Source of the DNA: Mesocentrotus franciscanus
Lineage: Eukaryota; Echinodermata; Echinoidea; Camarodonta; Strongylocentrotidae
Length of the DNA stretch: 64,000 nucleotides
Direction of reading: 5' to 3'
NCBI GenBank assembly: GCA_037976565.1
Contig: CP137669.1
Coordinates: 33,414,119-33,478,118 of the forward strand
The notes beneath the pieces are model-generated. The model worked only from the letters and a program-made list of their open reading frames with translations. It was not told where the DNA came from and ran no database searches. This document shows positions 25,712 to 39,528 of the stretch, piece by piece (position 1 is the stretch's first letter; every line of letters begins with the position of its first letter). Made by a program: the position numbers and the translations under genes.

Positions 25712-26262
25712 GATTACTCATGCTCACTTAACTTCACTACCGGCGTGTAGGTATGTTAGCCACAAAGTTGCATTAAACTTAGGCATGGGAGTAGGTGGAG
25801 AGAGAGAGAGAGAGAGATAAAGAAGAATATAATAGATAGATAGAAAGATAGATAAATAGATAAATATATATAGATAGATAGATGAATAAGTATATATAGA
25901 TGCAGAAACATACATTATGAGACGTAATATAGATGGAGAAACAGCGACAAAGATAATACGCGAGGGAGGGGGAAAGTTATCCGAGAAATAGAAAATCATA
26001 GAAATAAAGAAAGAAAGAAAGAAAGAAGAATAGAGAATAGAAAGAAAGGGAGGAAATTGAGAGAAAGAGAAAGAAAGACAATGAGAGAGAATAGAGAGAG
26101 AGAGAGAGACTATGTGTGTGTGGGTGTGTTTGTGTGTGTGAGAGAGAGGCATACGGGTAGGATTACTCATGCTCACTTGAACTTCACTGCTGCCGTGTAA
26201 GTATGCTTCAAAAGTCATTGGAAATGTTCTCATCAAGGTACATTAAACTTACACATTGGAAA
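25712..26262. repeat. direct repeats flanking a GA/GATA array
   Basis: GATTACTCATGCTCACTT at 25712 recurs at 26161. Both are followed by AACTTCACT, CGTGTA-GTATG and later CATTAAACTTA. Between the copies, 25798-26135 is a mosaic of (GA)n, (GATA)n, (GAAA)n and (GT)n. A second GA block follows the right copy at 26290-26420. Confidence 0.8.
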
Positions 26263-26284
26263 AATATGGAGAAAATGAGGAGGA

Positions 26285-26425
26285 AATTTAGGAAGTGAGA
26301 AAGAGAGAGAGAGAGGGGGGGGGGGGCAGAAGAGGAAGAAATTGAGATAGTGACAGAGAAAGAGATGGAACGGAGTGAGATAGCGAGAGAGAGAGAGATG
26401 GAGAAACAAAACCGAGACAGTGTGA
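26285..26425 (+). repeat. GA-rich purine tract
   Basis: Purine-rich run with a G homopolymer near 26317-26326 and (GA)n segments on both sides. Confidence 0.85.
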
Positions 26426-28815
26426 GAGACATCACAGCCAGTATCTAAAACGATTTTTATTTTGTCAAGCTTTGTACTACCTAGATTTAATTTTTAAACA
26501 TTTTTAATACAAAATTCACATTGAGAAACGTATTTTCTTGTTATATTTCCGAACTGTATATGGGAGGATGGGGGAAAGATGCATGTGAAAATATATAATT
26601 CTATACACAGACATCTATATAATGAAGAAAAACAAGTTAAAAAAATACATAATATACGATTATACGAAGAAACCAAGAGCATGCATAATGTAAGTTGAGA
26701 CGCATTGTTTTCACATAACCGTTTCTAGGCATTCGTGAAATACCCAAATTAGACCACAATTTAGGTTAAACATATCAATTTAAAACCAAATTTGTATCCA
26801 AACCGTTGCTTAATTTTACAGGAAAATATATACCAACTCTTTTTCTTAATGCATCCTGCCACTCTGAACATCCGTCTTATATACAAAACACTGCGTGTGA
26901 AATTCTATTATTGCAGGATTAGTAAATGGTTTGTAATTCCGCACACGTCTTTTCCGCCAGCCATTTTCCAGACGTTTAAAATTTAATGCTTAGAGATCAC
27001 CCTCAAAATAAGGAAGCGATTATTTTCCATGTGACACATTTTCTGGTTTAACTTGACCTATTTAGATATCGTCTGCTTTTTAGTTTGCATTATTGATTAA
27101 ATGCTAATTTTAAAGGGAATGTTTAGAGGAAGCTTTCGGGTTTATTTTAGGCTATATAGCCTATAGTATTCGTGAGTTTTGGTCATGCGATTGCATTATG
27201 AAAGAAATTGTCTTGAAGACATTTAGAAAGGTTAATCATTATATTGACAAGTCTTGGTGTATACTCTGAGGTTTTGGAATCATCAAAATGGAGAAAAAGA
27301 CCCAGTCTTGCTAAAAGTCACATGCACTGTACACAGACTCATGTAAATATGGGACTACACAAACATGTGACACGAAAGTAGGATCCGCAACCATTAGCTG
27401 TTACTGTCTTGTCATATTTTGAAGAGCAATTTCTTTTCAGGAGAGATTTCTAATGATATTCTTCCATGCTAACATAAAAAGAAAGAAAAGGCCCACGAAT
27501 TATTTTTCATTCTTCTTTCCCGGAACTCTTCTCTTCCAATAAAAATAGTATTAGGCCATTTTTTCCATAGATTTAATGAGATGTTGCATCACCTTACGTG
27601 TATCTCATTCTAAACATGGAGTACATACACAATACATTTGCAGGAAGTGTAACATTATTGGTTATATTTTACGCAACTATTATAAGATTCATCTGTTGTT
27701 TCTGAGATCGTCAAGTCAACTCTGCATATTCAACATTATAACTCTCGTCCAGTTAGAGTTTCCTGTATGCTTTAAGGCTTCTATTATCTCTGTTTTTTAA
27801 TTTTTTTAAACGATTGTTTTCTTTATCTCTTGATAGTTTTTTCTTTCTCTTGACCTGGTTTCGGTCTCTCAATCACATCCAAATATTCTCTCGTGTAACC
27901 TTACTCTCGCTCTATGAATTTTCGCAAAACACATTTCCTCTAGGTCTCAGAAAGAAGAAAAAATATATTGAATCTCACCAAATTTCACAAGCGGACGGAG
28001 AACACATGGCACTACAAAAATAGAACTGCCCCGGCTAAATCACAGTCAAATTACCTTTAGAAAAAAATTATAATGATGGGCAAAGTTCATAAGGTCGAAC
28101 CACTCTCTGAAAAAAGACCAAACAGATCAATCTTCAATAGCACCCACCAATAAAAACATCAAATTTCTTAGGCTAAGATACTAAATTTGCGCTCTGTTTG
28201 TTTTTGCCTTTCCGATTTTAGGTCAATACGATGGCTTACTTTGCTAACAAAATGTAGGACCCACATTGCCCTTCATATGCTATCCTTAAAATTATGCCAC
28301 ATATTACGTGAAACGAAAATAGACCCCCGCCCATTTAAATAGAAATTATGCGGAACCCCCTTTTTCCGGGAAGGGCTTAGTACCCCCATCGGCCCCGCTA
28401 AAAACTTGCCACCGTATACGAGTATATCCCGATCCATCGCTTATATTTCATCATTATTTTCCGATCAACAACACTTTCCCCGTCTTTACACAAGCACGTT
28501 TCCACTCCTCGATTTTGATAGCGCCATTGAAATTTGTTATCCTACACTGCGTCTACAACACATCAATCTCTCAATATCGGACTTCGAAACGGGATGCGCA
28601 CCGGGGCCGTGCGCGTGCCATATGAAAGCGCAGTAGCAATGAAAACGGACGCGCGCCTTCTAAAAAAAATTGACTCATCTCAGGCTGGAGGAAAGGTGTC
28701 CCGATTTGCGACGACGCGTGTCGACCTCCGGAACACTCCACACCGCCTCGCTGAAAAGCTTCGGATCGGATAACATCGACTTATCTTTGGTGAACTCGGA
28801 GATTTTCGGGAGGCC
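26426..28815. other. non-coding stretch, no gene supported
   Basis: Unique sequence. The 28400-28800 part is less AT-rich and has overlapping 70-80 codon ORFs, but no recognised protein and no clear splice sites. I see nothing else. Confidence 0.45.
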
Positions 28816-28834
28816 AAAAAAAAAAAAAAAAAAA
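28816..28834 (+). repeat. A19 homopolymer
   Basis: Run of 19 A residues. No upstream AATAAA or retroposon body is evident, so I call only the homopolymer. Confidence 0.9.
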
Positions 28835-29459
28835 TGACCCGGGATGATGATAATCGTGATGACGAGATGCAATAAATTTCGTTGTGCAAACGACCGCGCT
28901 AAGAATAAACATCCAAAATACAATTTCTTGACCTTACGGGGCCCATGGTGGGTACTGAATTGATTTTTAAGGTAACTTCTAACGACTAATCTACTAAGCC
29001 TTGTCTTTTATTGCATATCAGTGAATTATTTCCATTAATTTCGTTATTGAAGAATAGAAACATAATATTATAGGCATTTATTTTTTGCAATTGCAGTAAG
29101 AAAAAAAGTGCAGCCGAAAGTGATTTATTCGGACAATGTTCCTTTTTTGAATCTCTCCGATTTCAGTCGGTAAAATTAATCAACAACAAGTCTGTATAAG
29201 TGTTAAAAGTATTTTCGGGGGCACTGTAGAGGACAGTACTGGTACCCCAATAATTTTGGAACCACATGTTGCCAGGAAGCGTTCGCCTCCCATGAATGCG
29301 TTTGCTTACCCCCCCATCCCGAAGACTGATCGAAGCTATTATTGCATAATTATGAAGAAGAAGAAAATATAGATTCAGCAAAGATAACAACAACAATAAT
29401 AGGTCCATTTATACTGCGGAGCTACTATATGAATATACTCTAACTGTGCTTAATACAAG
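28835..29459. other. non-coding stretch, no gene seen
   Basis: Unique AT-rich DNA with short AAC/AAT triplet runs near 29380-29400. Confidence 0.5.
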
Positions 29460-29673
29460 GTATCATTATTATTACCCCGGCGGTAGCTGAGCTGCCATAA
29501 TAAGGGGCTAAAGCATTCAAGGAATTTCTTCCTATCGGGTACCCATTAACTTCACCCAGTGGCAAATTAATGTAGATTAATGTCTTGTCGAAGGACATTA
29601 GGGTCGCGGTGGGACTCGAACCGTGAACCATATAACCCACAGTCCGGTGACGCATCCGCTAGACCACGACACC
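29460..29673 (-). mobile_element. tRNA-derived SINE, full-length copy
   Basis: On the minus strand the head reads GGTGTCGTGGTCTAGCGGAT. It has an RNA polymerase III A box (TGGTCTAGCGG, 29666-29656) and an intact B box (GGTTCGAGTCC, 29622-29612). The body contains CTAATGTCCTTCGACAAGAC, CACTGG-TGAAGTTAATGGGTACC and a CCGGGGTAATAATAAT tail. The same organisation is seen at 48121 and 57858. The element is non-coding and depends on a LINE for movement. Confidence 0.85.
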
Positions 29674-30316
29674 AATATTATTATGAAGATTGAAGAAATA
29701 TTCTTTATACTCCAAGGAAATTCTAAACCGTCTCCTCTACAACCCTTTAAGTGCTGCAGATAAAACTTGGACATGCCACTTTGTCTGTCAAGTCTGATAT
29801 CTCCTTTATAATAATCTGATACAGGAAGAAACTGAAACGATAATTGAATGGAGCTTCCGCCAGTATCATTGCTGCAGATGAGCAGTTGATACAGACGCTT
29901 CCAAATATCAAAACGGAAAATATTGTCACTGCATTGCCCGAGGTCTTGTTTTAGTCAGAGCAGAGACAATCATCCAGTGTTGCCATGGGAACGACAAGTC
30001 ACCACGCTGATGCGCTCCGCACCAATATCAGGTGATAAAACAGAGAGTGTTACCCGCGAAAGATGAGCATGGTTAATTTTTTACGCGCTTTTAAAAATGT
30101 AATATGAAACGAATATCCGTTAAATCAGATAAACTCAATACGAGGAATTTAAGAAGTGCAGCCTTTGCGCATCAATGTGTTAGTGGTTGTTCATAATCCT
30201 CTACGTGACCTATTTTCTCATCTTAATTTCTTTCCTCGTGAAAACAATATTCATCGCTATGATGATGACTCAATTTCTCACCTTTTTTCAAACTTAAAAA
30301 AAAATTGTAGATGTGT
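29674..30316. other. non-coding stretch, no gene seen
   Basis: Unique DNA between two SINEs. No exon or repeat recognised. Confidence 0.5.
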
Positions 30317-30565
30317 CGTAGTGAAGTGGTTTGTTTACTTCGCTAGACATGCGAGGGTCGTGAGTTCGAGGCTCAGCGCAGCAACCAATCTTGCTAATGT
30401 CCATTGGCTACACATCAGTCTGCATTTGCCACTCCGTACCCAGGAGACAATAATTGCGGACCTGGTTGGACGCCGAATGCCATTGTGCATTGGTTGAATT
30501 TGCCACAATGCTCTCACAGTGACCGTTATTGTAGGAATCGCAGAATACTCCCTATGAGATGGAGA
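30317..30565 (+). mobile_element. tRNA-derived SINE of a second type (diverged)
   Basis: Head TAGTGAAGTGG (A-box-like, 30319-30329) and GAGTTCGAGGC (B-box-like, 30362-30372) are spaced as in a tRNA promoter. The body shares AATGTCC and ACTCCGTACCCAGG-type motifs with the other SINEs, but its tRNA head differs. The right boundary is approximate. Confidence 0.5.
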
Positions 30566-33145
30566 TATTATAGTAAACATTTCTTTTTAAAAATCACCCT
30601 TTTTTGCCGTATTCCAAATGCAAATGCGAAATTTCCAATATGAAAACGGTTGTTTCACTTTTTAATTTTGATGTCATCGAAGTAAAAAAAAGAGGGGGGA
30701 AAAAGAAGAAAGACCTTACGAAATGGGTAACGAAGACAACGTCAACCATACCAACAACACACCCTAAAGGGTAAGAACAACAACAGCAACATAATCATAA
30801 CATCATCATATTATTTTTTTTTCAACAACAAGGAAATCATCATCAACAATATGAACAAAATGAAATGTCAATAGGGTGATGGGAAGTTGCAGTGACCTAC
30901 CGATATAAAACTACTGTTTTGCAATCGTCTTGCAATATTCACGGCCATTGTCACAAGAGGTGCGCAATCGATGTGCGCACCAAAAATAGCGCGTATGCTG
31001 ACGGGATTTCTCATTTATCTCGTGGAATTACTCCGACTTCTCTCTTATTTCATCCTCCGATGAAACTTAGATGTCCTGGTGTTGCACCTCTTGGATAATT
31101 TTTCATGACCGCGTCACTCCTGACATCAAATCATTTTGTTCTGAAAAGGGTGTTTATTTCTCACCTTCGTGTCATATGAGAGTCACGCATTATCTTGCCA
31201 GATGGGATCGATCGCAAGTTCAAAAAGTTCAATATTGTGCTGAAAGCCGAATTTATAGGTTTTTTCTTCCATTTCTTTCTTTCTATGCTTCTTTCTTTTT
31301 CTCCTCCTTTTCCTCTTTTTTGATGAGATATTGTGATGAGAAGTGGATAATTTGTCCAATGCATTTGGACAATTTTGGTGGACCTATGAGTCTATGAGGA
31401 ACAATAGCCTTACGGCGTATAAAAAGTGTCAATGAGATTGTGGGTAGTGGAGAAATTCATGCCATTCTTTTATTGCCGCGCTGTCTAAAATAGTCATTTA
31501 TTTTAACATTTTCTATTCTTCAATTCAATTCAATTAAATTCAATTCAAATAATTTGAATTCCATAACTCTTTCAAAACATGAAAAAAAACTTACATAAAT
31601 TGAATATCAAATGACATTTGCAATATAACATAGAAAATGAAACTTATTTGTAATTATACAATATTAAAATGTTGATAAGTAATCAAAGCATTTTAGGATA
31701 CACCATATAACTATAAGCATAATTAAGGAAAAGAGCAATCCACTAAAAAGCATAGCTTGTATTTTGTGTGAATTACTGTTGTAAAAAAATAAAAGAAAGA
31801 AAGAGAGAAAGAAATCATAACAGACGGTCTGCTGTCAATTATAAGATACTTGCTTCTGCCTTCAATATTTTTGCTGATTTCATCATCATGAAACTTTGAA
31901 CATCACCATCATCACCTGTTTCTTTTTTTCCTCATTCCTAATATCTTTTTAACATCACTATTTACGTTGTAATAAACGACAAACGATTGGCATGTAACCA
32001 CTTACTTTCATATCGCATTCACCGCATTCATTTTCAGAAATATAAGCCTTTTATATTCAGACATATTTTTAGTATAGCATCTAACGAAAAGGAGTAGATA
32101 CCAAAGCAGCAGCAGCAGCAACAACAACAACAACAACAACAACCATCCAAAAAAGCAAAATAATTATCCACGTCTCTTGTTTTTAAAATCATATTATTAT
32201 TAAAATTAATTACTCAATATATACTTATGGTTATTTTGGGACCCCGAGGATGATCTTAAGCGGATGATCGCTCGATCTTCATTTTATTTCATTTTTTCTA
32301 ACATTATAGTCCATGTGAAATATTTCAGTGTTTTGTTTCTTTATGTGTTGTTATGTTGTATTTCATATTTCTTGATCGTAAAAAAACCCAAACCAAACGA
32401 ATGTTCTAACATGTTTATCGTCATAAAAACCTCTTGCCTACCTTTATACTAAGCAACGCCCAAATACATTCACAGATGGGTCTCAATTCGTCCACAAAGC
32501 CCCCTTCCCCTCGTGCATCTCAGCCTATCACCTTTCTCTATACAACAAGCCGATCAGAAAAACGGGGGTAATGCGCTGCAAATGGATGCTTTCCCGCCCA
32601 AATTGTGTCGAGGGAAAATGCGAAAATGAGGTAAACGGGTCATCTACTTAAAATGGTGATGCGCTCTCTGTCTCCCAAAGAAAAAGTGAGGTTGTCATTG
32701 GGGGTAATTATTTTCATCTCTTCGAGGGAAAAGAGGTGTAGGAGGAGGGAAAGGTGGGTCAACGTGAGATGTAGAATGAGTCAGCTGGAAAATTGGGTCC
32801 GTTTTTACATGAAAACAACCAGAAGGAGAGAAGAAGAAAAAATCGATGGCATTTCGGTTAGGCGCTCTCAGATCAGACGGTACGTGTTGACTTTATGAAT
32901 GTAAATTATTAAAGAGAAAACAAAACAAAACCAGTGTGCTTAAGCCTCTTTGAGAACTAATGTTTATGAAGAATGCGTCATTGCATGTTGGACTGACAGG
33001 TACATAATGGGATAAAGATAATTATGTCGACATATTAATGAAACATTTAAATTTAATTTCGTGTGCCATCATTTTGTCATGAATTGTGTTAAACAAAGTC
33101 AAATACAATATTGAAAACAAAATAATTCAAAACAAGAAAACAAGA
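30566..33145. other. non-coding stretch with short microsatellites
   Basis: Holds CAA-type runs near 30770-30850, an (AATTC)n-like block at 31519-31556 and (AGC)n/(AAC)n at 32107-32143. No gene supported; the ORF at 32653-32898 is unrecognised. Confidence 0.5.
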
Positions 33146-33490
33146 ACAACATCAACCACAACAATAACGACGATATCGACGACAAAAACAACAACAATAA
33201 CAATAATAACAACAGCAGCATCAGCAGCAACAACCCTATACCACCAACAAAACACATTGTTACCCAAGGATACTAGTCAGTCACTACACTTCTGATGATG
33301 ATGAAGATGATAATGATGATTACAAAAACAACAACAATAACAAAAATAACAACAGCAGCATCAGCAGCAACAACACCACCACCAAAAAATATATTGTTAC
33401 CCAATGATACTAGTCATTCTCTACACTTCTGATGATGATGATGGTGATGATGATGATGATGATGATGAAGATGATGATGATGATGATGAT
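33146..33490. repeat. duplicated CAA/CAG/GAT repeat block
   Basis: A ~137-base unit occurs twice, starting near 33188 and 33328: CAACAATAAC, CAACAGCAGCATCAGCAGCA, then GTTACCCAA-GATACTAGTCA, CTACACTTCTGATGATGATG. The second copy ends in a longer (GAT)n run (33431-33490). Confidence 0.9.
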
Positions 33491-35764
33491 TACAATGACA
33501 TTAAGAATGAACAAAATAACATTGACCGCAATAGAAATACCACATAATTATATATAATATATAATTGAAGCAGAAATTTCCAATAATCAACCCTAGAGGC
33601 GATCCAACTTGGGTAAAAGTCTTAAAAATAACATCTTACTTCGTGTCCTATTTTGACAAGGGAGCTCAAATAAGTATGAGACTATCTCTTCTATGAAATT
33701 TCGAAAACCAAGGAGGTTCGCATTTTGAAACACCTCATCGAAAGAGATACGAGGAAGACCAAGGACTGCCGTCATATTTTAATGAACTCGATGACTAAGC
33801 CTTCTGCCTCATGCAACTCAAAGTGGCAACACGGGAAAAGCCCGAAGGTTTTTTCCCAGAAAATTATTGCGTCGAGCCCTCTTCCTCCCTTTCCTCCGCC
33901 TTCGGTATATACTCAAGTACCCCGAGTTTACCCCCAAATGAGATTACAGCTATGGTGTCTTTTAATGTGATTTTCATGTTTGAATGGGAAGCCTTATTCA
34001 TGTGGCTGTGTTGATGCGCTTATCATGCGCGATGAAACACTTTAATAGCGATGAATAAGCGACATACGGTGAGGAGTGTATGATCGCGTCGCTCATTGGT
34101 TGTCTGTGTGAGACCACGTGACCATAGCGCTTCGGGCGCCACTGACCGACGAATCATGATTAAAAATGGTATCATAACCTTTCAAATGAATCACTCCAGC
34201 GTATATTGGCAGCTTATTGATTTTTTTCTTTTACATTTAATAAAGATATCATTTCACCCTCACTGATCTTTATATACGACCATAGAAAAATATTATTTAA
34301 AGTTTTGACGAGAGATGGTAAGTAGATTTAGACTCTGAAGGCCATGTTTCATAGAAAGAGTCGCGATACTAAGAAAATAAAATATGCTCATGTTCATTTT
34401 CAAAGTGAAGGGAAATTCAATGGAGTTAGTTCCTCGAAATCCATGCATTGTGTGATGATACCAAGATAACAAGATTTAAAATTAAGGAAGCGTATGATTT
34501 AAGTCACGACTATAATATTTTTTCTTCTTCTTCCAATCCGTATTTCGCTTGTGAGGTCTACTCCAGTCTAAGGAAGAAACCTTTGCAGAAGGTTAACTTG
34601 AGTATTAATCATCCGTTTAAGAATGATAGAAATCTAGTGAATTTGTTTCTTTCGTCTTGTAGACTCACAAAAAGGATGCATCATCGCTCTATTATGACAT
34701 TTTCTTCTTCTCATCAAAAAGTGGAATATTAGTTTGAAAACATTCTGGCATTAAAAAAAGTGCACCGTCGATCTATTTTACATTATTCTGTATACGTATA
34801 GCTCTATCAGCATTATGGTGCAGTAAAACAACATGATCTCAGACTCTCACCAATTTTTTTTTTAATACGACACCGTCGCATCCTTGAGTGGACAATTTGA
34901 TTGATAAGGTTCTAGTTTCTATGACAGGACAGAATAAGATTGATGTTTATCTCACGACTTGATGCCTAAAGGTAAACATTAATCATCTCACTTGAGAATG
35001 ACACATCCTAATATATTGACATTTTCTAACCAATAATGTTCTTCCAATATCATGATCATGAAGTAGCATACACTGGTTTTATCTTCAGTAGACGCCACGT
35101 GGAAAGAGGTCAGTTCCGCTTCATGTCCTTGCAGTTATTAAATTCACTGCCCTTGGGTTTTGAATAATTAGAGAAAAGGTCTTTCTAAATAATTTCTCAA
35201 GGAGTTATAAGCGAAAGAGGATGTTGATGGAATATGTAGAGTGATGTCTATGCATTTGTCATATTAGTACATGACTATAACTAGTAACTTTGTAGGTATT
35301 AATTTGACCACTCTTTTACACTTTGACGAGTGTCTTGTAAATATTGAAGTAAATATTGAAGTATAATGAAGTATTTTGTCTTGGACTCGCGTGATCTATT
35401 TTATATATTTTAAGATATAATAGTTTATTTGTTAGTTCATACCAAATAAGTGATCATAGTAAGCACTGTAGTCCTCTCATGATACATAATACTTGAAGAT
35501 GTAACTTTAGGAAATCATATTTTTCGTTAATAATGCTTTTACTGCCTTTTCGGGGTCTCCACTTTCCCCCAAAACTACTTATTTATTCCTATAAGATTTT
35601 ATATTTTGCATTTTTGCCAAAAATATGAGACTTAGCCTGCGCCTCCTACGCCTTAGCTTCACAATAATCCGAATCACTTTATCAGATTTCCTGGATTCTA
35701 GATTAAATTAATTCAGATAAACTGAACATTCTTTAAATCCTTTTAATGGTACACTAACCGAAAA
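33491..35764. other. non-coding stretch, no gene supported
   Basis: Unique sequence. The minus ORF 33775-33593 and plus ORF 34448-34732 have no recognised domain. Confidence 0.45.
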
Positions 35765-36116
35765 GGTTTATTGCCATTTGGTCTACAAGTTCGTCTACTA
35801 CCCAATTGGTATATTCCTATGGTCTACACCCAGTCCGTTTACTATCTACATGGTCTAATAATCATTTCGTCTACTTATCATTTGGTCTAATGGCCATTTA
35901 GGCTAATAGTCATTTGGTCTAATCTCCGATAAGAATATTACCCATTTGGACTATCGCTTATTTATTCTTCTTTTCAGTCGGTCTAATTCCCAGTTTGTCT
36001 AATGCCCATTTCTTATACTATACATATGGCCTAATAATCATTTAAATATACATATAAATAATCAATAATCATCAAATGATTATTAGACCTGGTTATGGAC
36101 CAAACGGCAATTCACC
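35765..36116. mobile_element. TTTGGTCTA-rich repeat with inverted ends
   Basis: The ends are imperfect inverted repeats: the left starts GGTTTATTGCCATTTGGTCT and the right, reverse-complemented, starts GGTGAATTGCCGTTTGGTCC, about 19 of 24 bases alike. Between them a degenerate minisatellite repeats CATTTGGTCTAAT and variants about ten times. It may be a satellite-bearing MITE or a degenerate minisatellite with chance symmetry. Confidence 0.6.
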
Positions 36117-37664
36117 GCCATTATACAAATTAGCATTCGTCATCACTTTCCGTTATCACTTGTCAAATCGTTACAAATAGGATTTGAATTGAATGGCATA
36201 TTAAAAAATTTCTTCAAAGGGATAATACTATATTTACCTATTATTTTGACACTTGTCATTTCCCTACAAAGCCTTTAATTTTTGTTTTTGTCTCACTACT
36301 TTTCCCACTCAATATGCACTCATATTACCTCCATATACACCTAGAGTTTAGATTTCTATTTTGTCTTTTTAATATTTCATTTCTTGTTATCCTTCCTCAG
36401 AAGCAAGAACACGAACCCCAGAAAGGATACGAACGACGGTGTGCTGTCGAGAGTAAAATCCACTTAAACCACGGCTGCAGAAATTTTCATTTCAGCCTTC
36501 AACACAATTTTTTTTAAAGGTGAATTCCAGCGTGAAAAAGAGCGCCTAATAATCCCACGATATACATTTCACACGCAGATCTTTTCCAGTTAAATGAATA
36601 AAAGGTCAAGCAAATCATATCATCTCCCCGGAGTAGAAAATTAAGAAGAAAAAGAAGAAAAAAAGGAGGTGAGCACGGGGCATTGGTACAGGGGAGATGT
36701 GGGGGTGTCACAACCCCTCCCATATCATTCTAAAAATCTGTGAACAGTTTGTAAATGTGTGATTTTAGAAAGCTTGTCGGCAAATCGCACAAAAATATGA
36801 CCCTGTAACATGATCGCAACCACTTTCGAAAATCAACCGTTGGCAATATCATTTAAATAGCTTGTGTGTCAGCTTTGAAAATATGTGAACATCAAAATGA
36901 CGTATTACGTCATCTGACCGTGATTTCGAAAGGCAGTACAATAAGGCATTGACATTGCCCCCGAGGTGGGAACCTCTGTCGATAAATTTTGGAATTCAAA
37001 TCTTCAGAACTGATGACTCCCTTTTGTTCTTGATGCAATTTGTCGTCCTTTGTTTGGGTTATTACTTGTCGGCAAGTTTCAAATAGGACACTTCTTTGCT
37101 GCTTGTTGGCAAATTTTCGCCTACCTTATCGGTAATATCGGTCCAGCCCCGCCCCCATTCAAAATTGTCAACAACATCCCCGATAAGTCTGTCGTAAAAG
37201 GAGCGAACACAAGCGATTCGGTAATTCATTACAGAGTTGGAAGAGCTTATCGGCCTGCACTTTCGTGGATCGCCAATAATCATATTTCCTCCGACACACA
37301 ACCCTCCCAAATTATATTGAATATTAGTCACACCAGTGAATTTAACTTATCATGATGGTATATCTTTGGAGAAATAGTCATGAAAGTTTCAGAACAAATG
37401 ACAGAGGTAGCTGGAATTTGTCAGGGACTGAATGAGATTAAAGGCTCAAGGTTTGAATGCGATTAATATTAATTAAGGCGTCAGATATGTATTTTCTTCA
37501 TATTAAACTGAAGCCTTTAAATGACATAAAAGAAAAAAAATATAACAAAGTGGAGTCCAAATTCATACCATTAAAAATTTAAATAGAAAGATCAAACACT
37601 TAGACCATGGAGAGTAGTATAAAAAGTGTATTTAAAAAGTATTGAATTATTTAAAATGAACAAA
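36117..37664. other. non-coding stretch, no gene supported
   Basis: The motif CTTGTCGGCAA recurs at about 36772 and 37066, with a variant (CTTGTTGGCAAA) near 37102, suggesting a diverged local repeat. Overlapping ORFs on both strands at 37050-37355 are unrecognised. Confidence 0.4.
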
Positions 37665-37745
37665 ACAACGATGATGACAACAATATCAACTACAACACTA
37701 CCACCATCACCACCATCAACAACAACAAAATAAAATACAACAATG
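37665..37745. repeat. (CAA)n/(CCA)n microsatellite
   Basis: AAC, CCA and CAA triplet runs on the plus strand. Confidence 0.8.
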
Positions 37746-39528
37746 TTTGCAAATGAAGGGGAATTTTATTCAACATGATGACATTGAAAATGTAAACATA
37801 GTGTTTGAAGCTTATTGCTAAAGCACCATTGACAAGTTTGGACATCGACAAAATGTATGCCATTTCAAATAAAACGTTTGACTTTTTTGAGCTACTTAAA
37901 TGCTATGAATCTGTACACTTACTAACACATGGATCACTTCTGTGAGGTAATTGTTTCACCATTTCCAAATGGAGCAATTTCAACATTTAATTAGCAAGAT
38001 GTGCAGAAAGTTTAGGAAAGGTTTTCCTCTTTCCTCCTTTGTATGAGAACCTCATGATCAAAACATCCAGAGAGATCCAGATGAGGTAAACATCCAAGTC
38101 AAAGGTGCAGGAAATAAGTGCAGATGGATCTAACGACATCTGCAGCATTTACAAAAAAATTAAACAACTCAAAGGGGATCTTTAATTCTGCTGACAAAAC
38201 TGAAGTCTGAAATTCCAACGTGTTCATAATGCAGCAATTCATTAAAAGTCTTTATACTAAACTTATTGTGCCAATGAGTCTTTTTTGCACAGATCTACAC
38301 ACAAAACAGCATTATGTTGGGCATACAAAAAGTGGTGCTGTTCAGTGTTCGGGCAAGCAAAATGAGAAGACAATTACTGAAATGTACTATTAAAAAAAAA
38401 TATGCCTTTCACTTAGAAAGTATCAAAAAGAAATGCTCAAAGTACAAATATTGTATTGCAGTCCGGACATGGTATTCTATTTTTTTTCTTTGCATGTTAC
38501 TCAGTTTGCATAATTCTGACAAAAATGGTTGGGGAAATATCAATGAATTGTTAAATTTTAGTTTGACTTTTTTTTACTGGGATTCCACATGACAATTTAG
38601 GTGTTTTTTTCTTCTATTATCACCACTTAATATACTTTCGACCAACACACATGAATACTAGAAGTAGGACTGTAAATAATCACTGCAGTTAGAACCTCTT
38701 TTTAACGTTCAACTTCACTTAATTCATCTAAGCTGAGATATTTCAAGACATGATTTATTAACCTCATTAAATAGTATCATAACAAAAATTATGAAATGAA
38801 ACAAAGTTATGAAATGTCCTGTCTTCACATTGTTAAACTTCTGGACATATCTATATCTAATGGGAAAACGTATACATTCATACTACCTTCAACAATTGTT
38901 ATTATGAACTTAGTACTTTCACATCCTTTTGCAACAAACAAAATAAGTCTTTCTCTTTTATTATCCACTTGGATTTTTGTCATAATAAAGTAAAAACAAA
39001 TGACAATAACAATAATTCTATGGACATACCGAAAAGAACAATACTGATACCTTTTAGTTATCATTAAAAAAAATGGGTAAAACATAACAAAATTCCAAAC
39101 AGTCACAATCAAAGCCCAATACAGACCAAGTACAGTTCCAGAACATGACCAAACCCATCGACTTCCACTCTATGGGTTACACCATTAAGTGTAAGTGCAA
39201 GTGTTGGGAGTTAGTGTTGGTGTTAGGAGCAGACACGTAATTAGACATAAGTCCTGAGTTTACACCTTGTGCATAACACCAATGCTGATAAACACCAAAG
39301 TACCTAGGCCAGGCCGTTAAAAATCATGTGTACAGATTCAAGAAGTATAACATTTCACTGCCTCAAAGCAAAATTAAAGTTAATGGAATATGAAAGTGTC
39401 ATAAATGGGAACTGCTACACAATTCTTGAATAGAACCATTTTAAATTAATATCTTTTTCTAATGGTTCAATGCATCAAAATTATGTTTTCTCATGATGAA
39501 GGGTGTTAATTGGTGCCTGCGTTATATT
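37746..39528. other. non-coding stretch, possible minus-strand 3' end
   Basis: An AATAAA on the minus strand at 37770-37765 is followed by a T/G-rich stretch, the arrangement of a polyadenylation site. No coding exon in the interval is convincing, so this is only a hint of transcription. Confidence 0.25.

Noticed and set aside
24144..26435. Arg/Glu-rich and Ser/Leu-rich ORFs at 24.1-24.5, 25.7-26.2 and 26.2-26.4 kb
   Set aside because: All are generated by GA/CT simple repeats.
28816..28834. A19 run as a retrogene tail
   Set aside because: No AATAAA or recognisable retrocopied body lies upstream.
37050..37355. Overlapping 89-101 codon ORFs on both strands
   Set aside because: Mutually overlapping frames without domains; neither has support.
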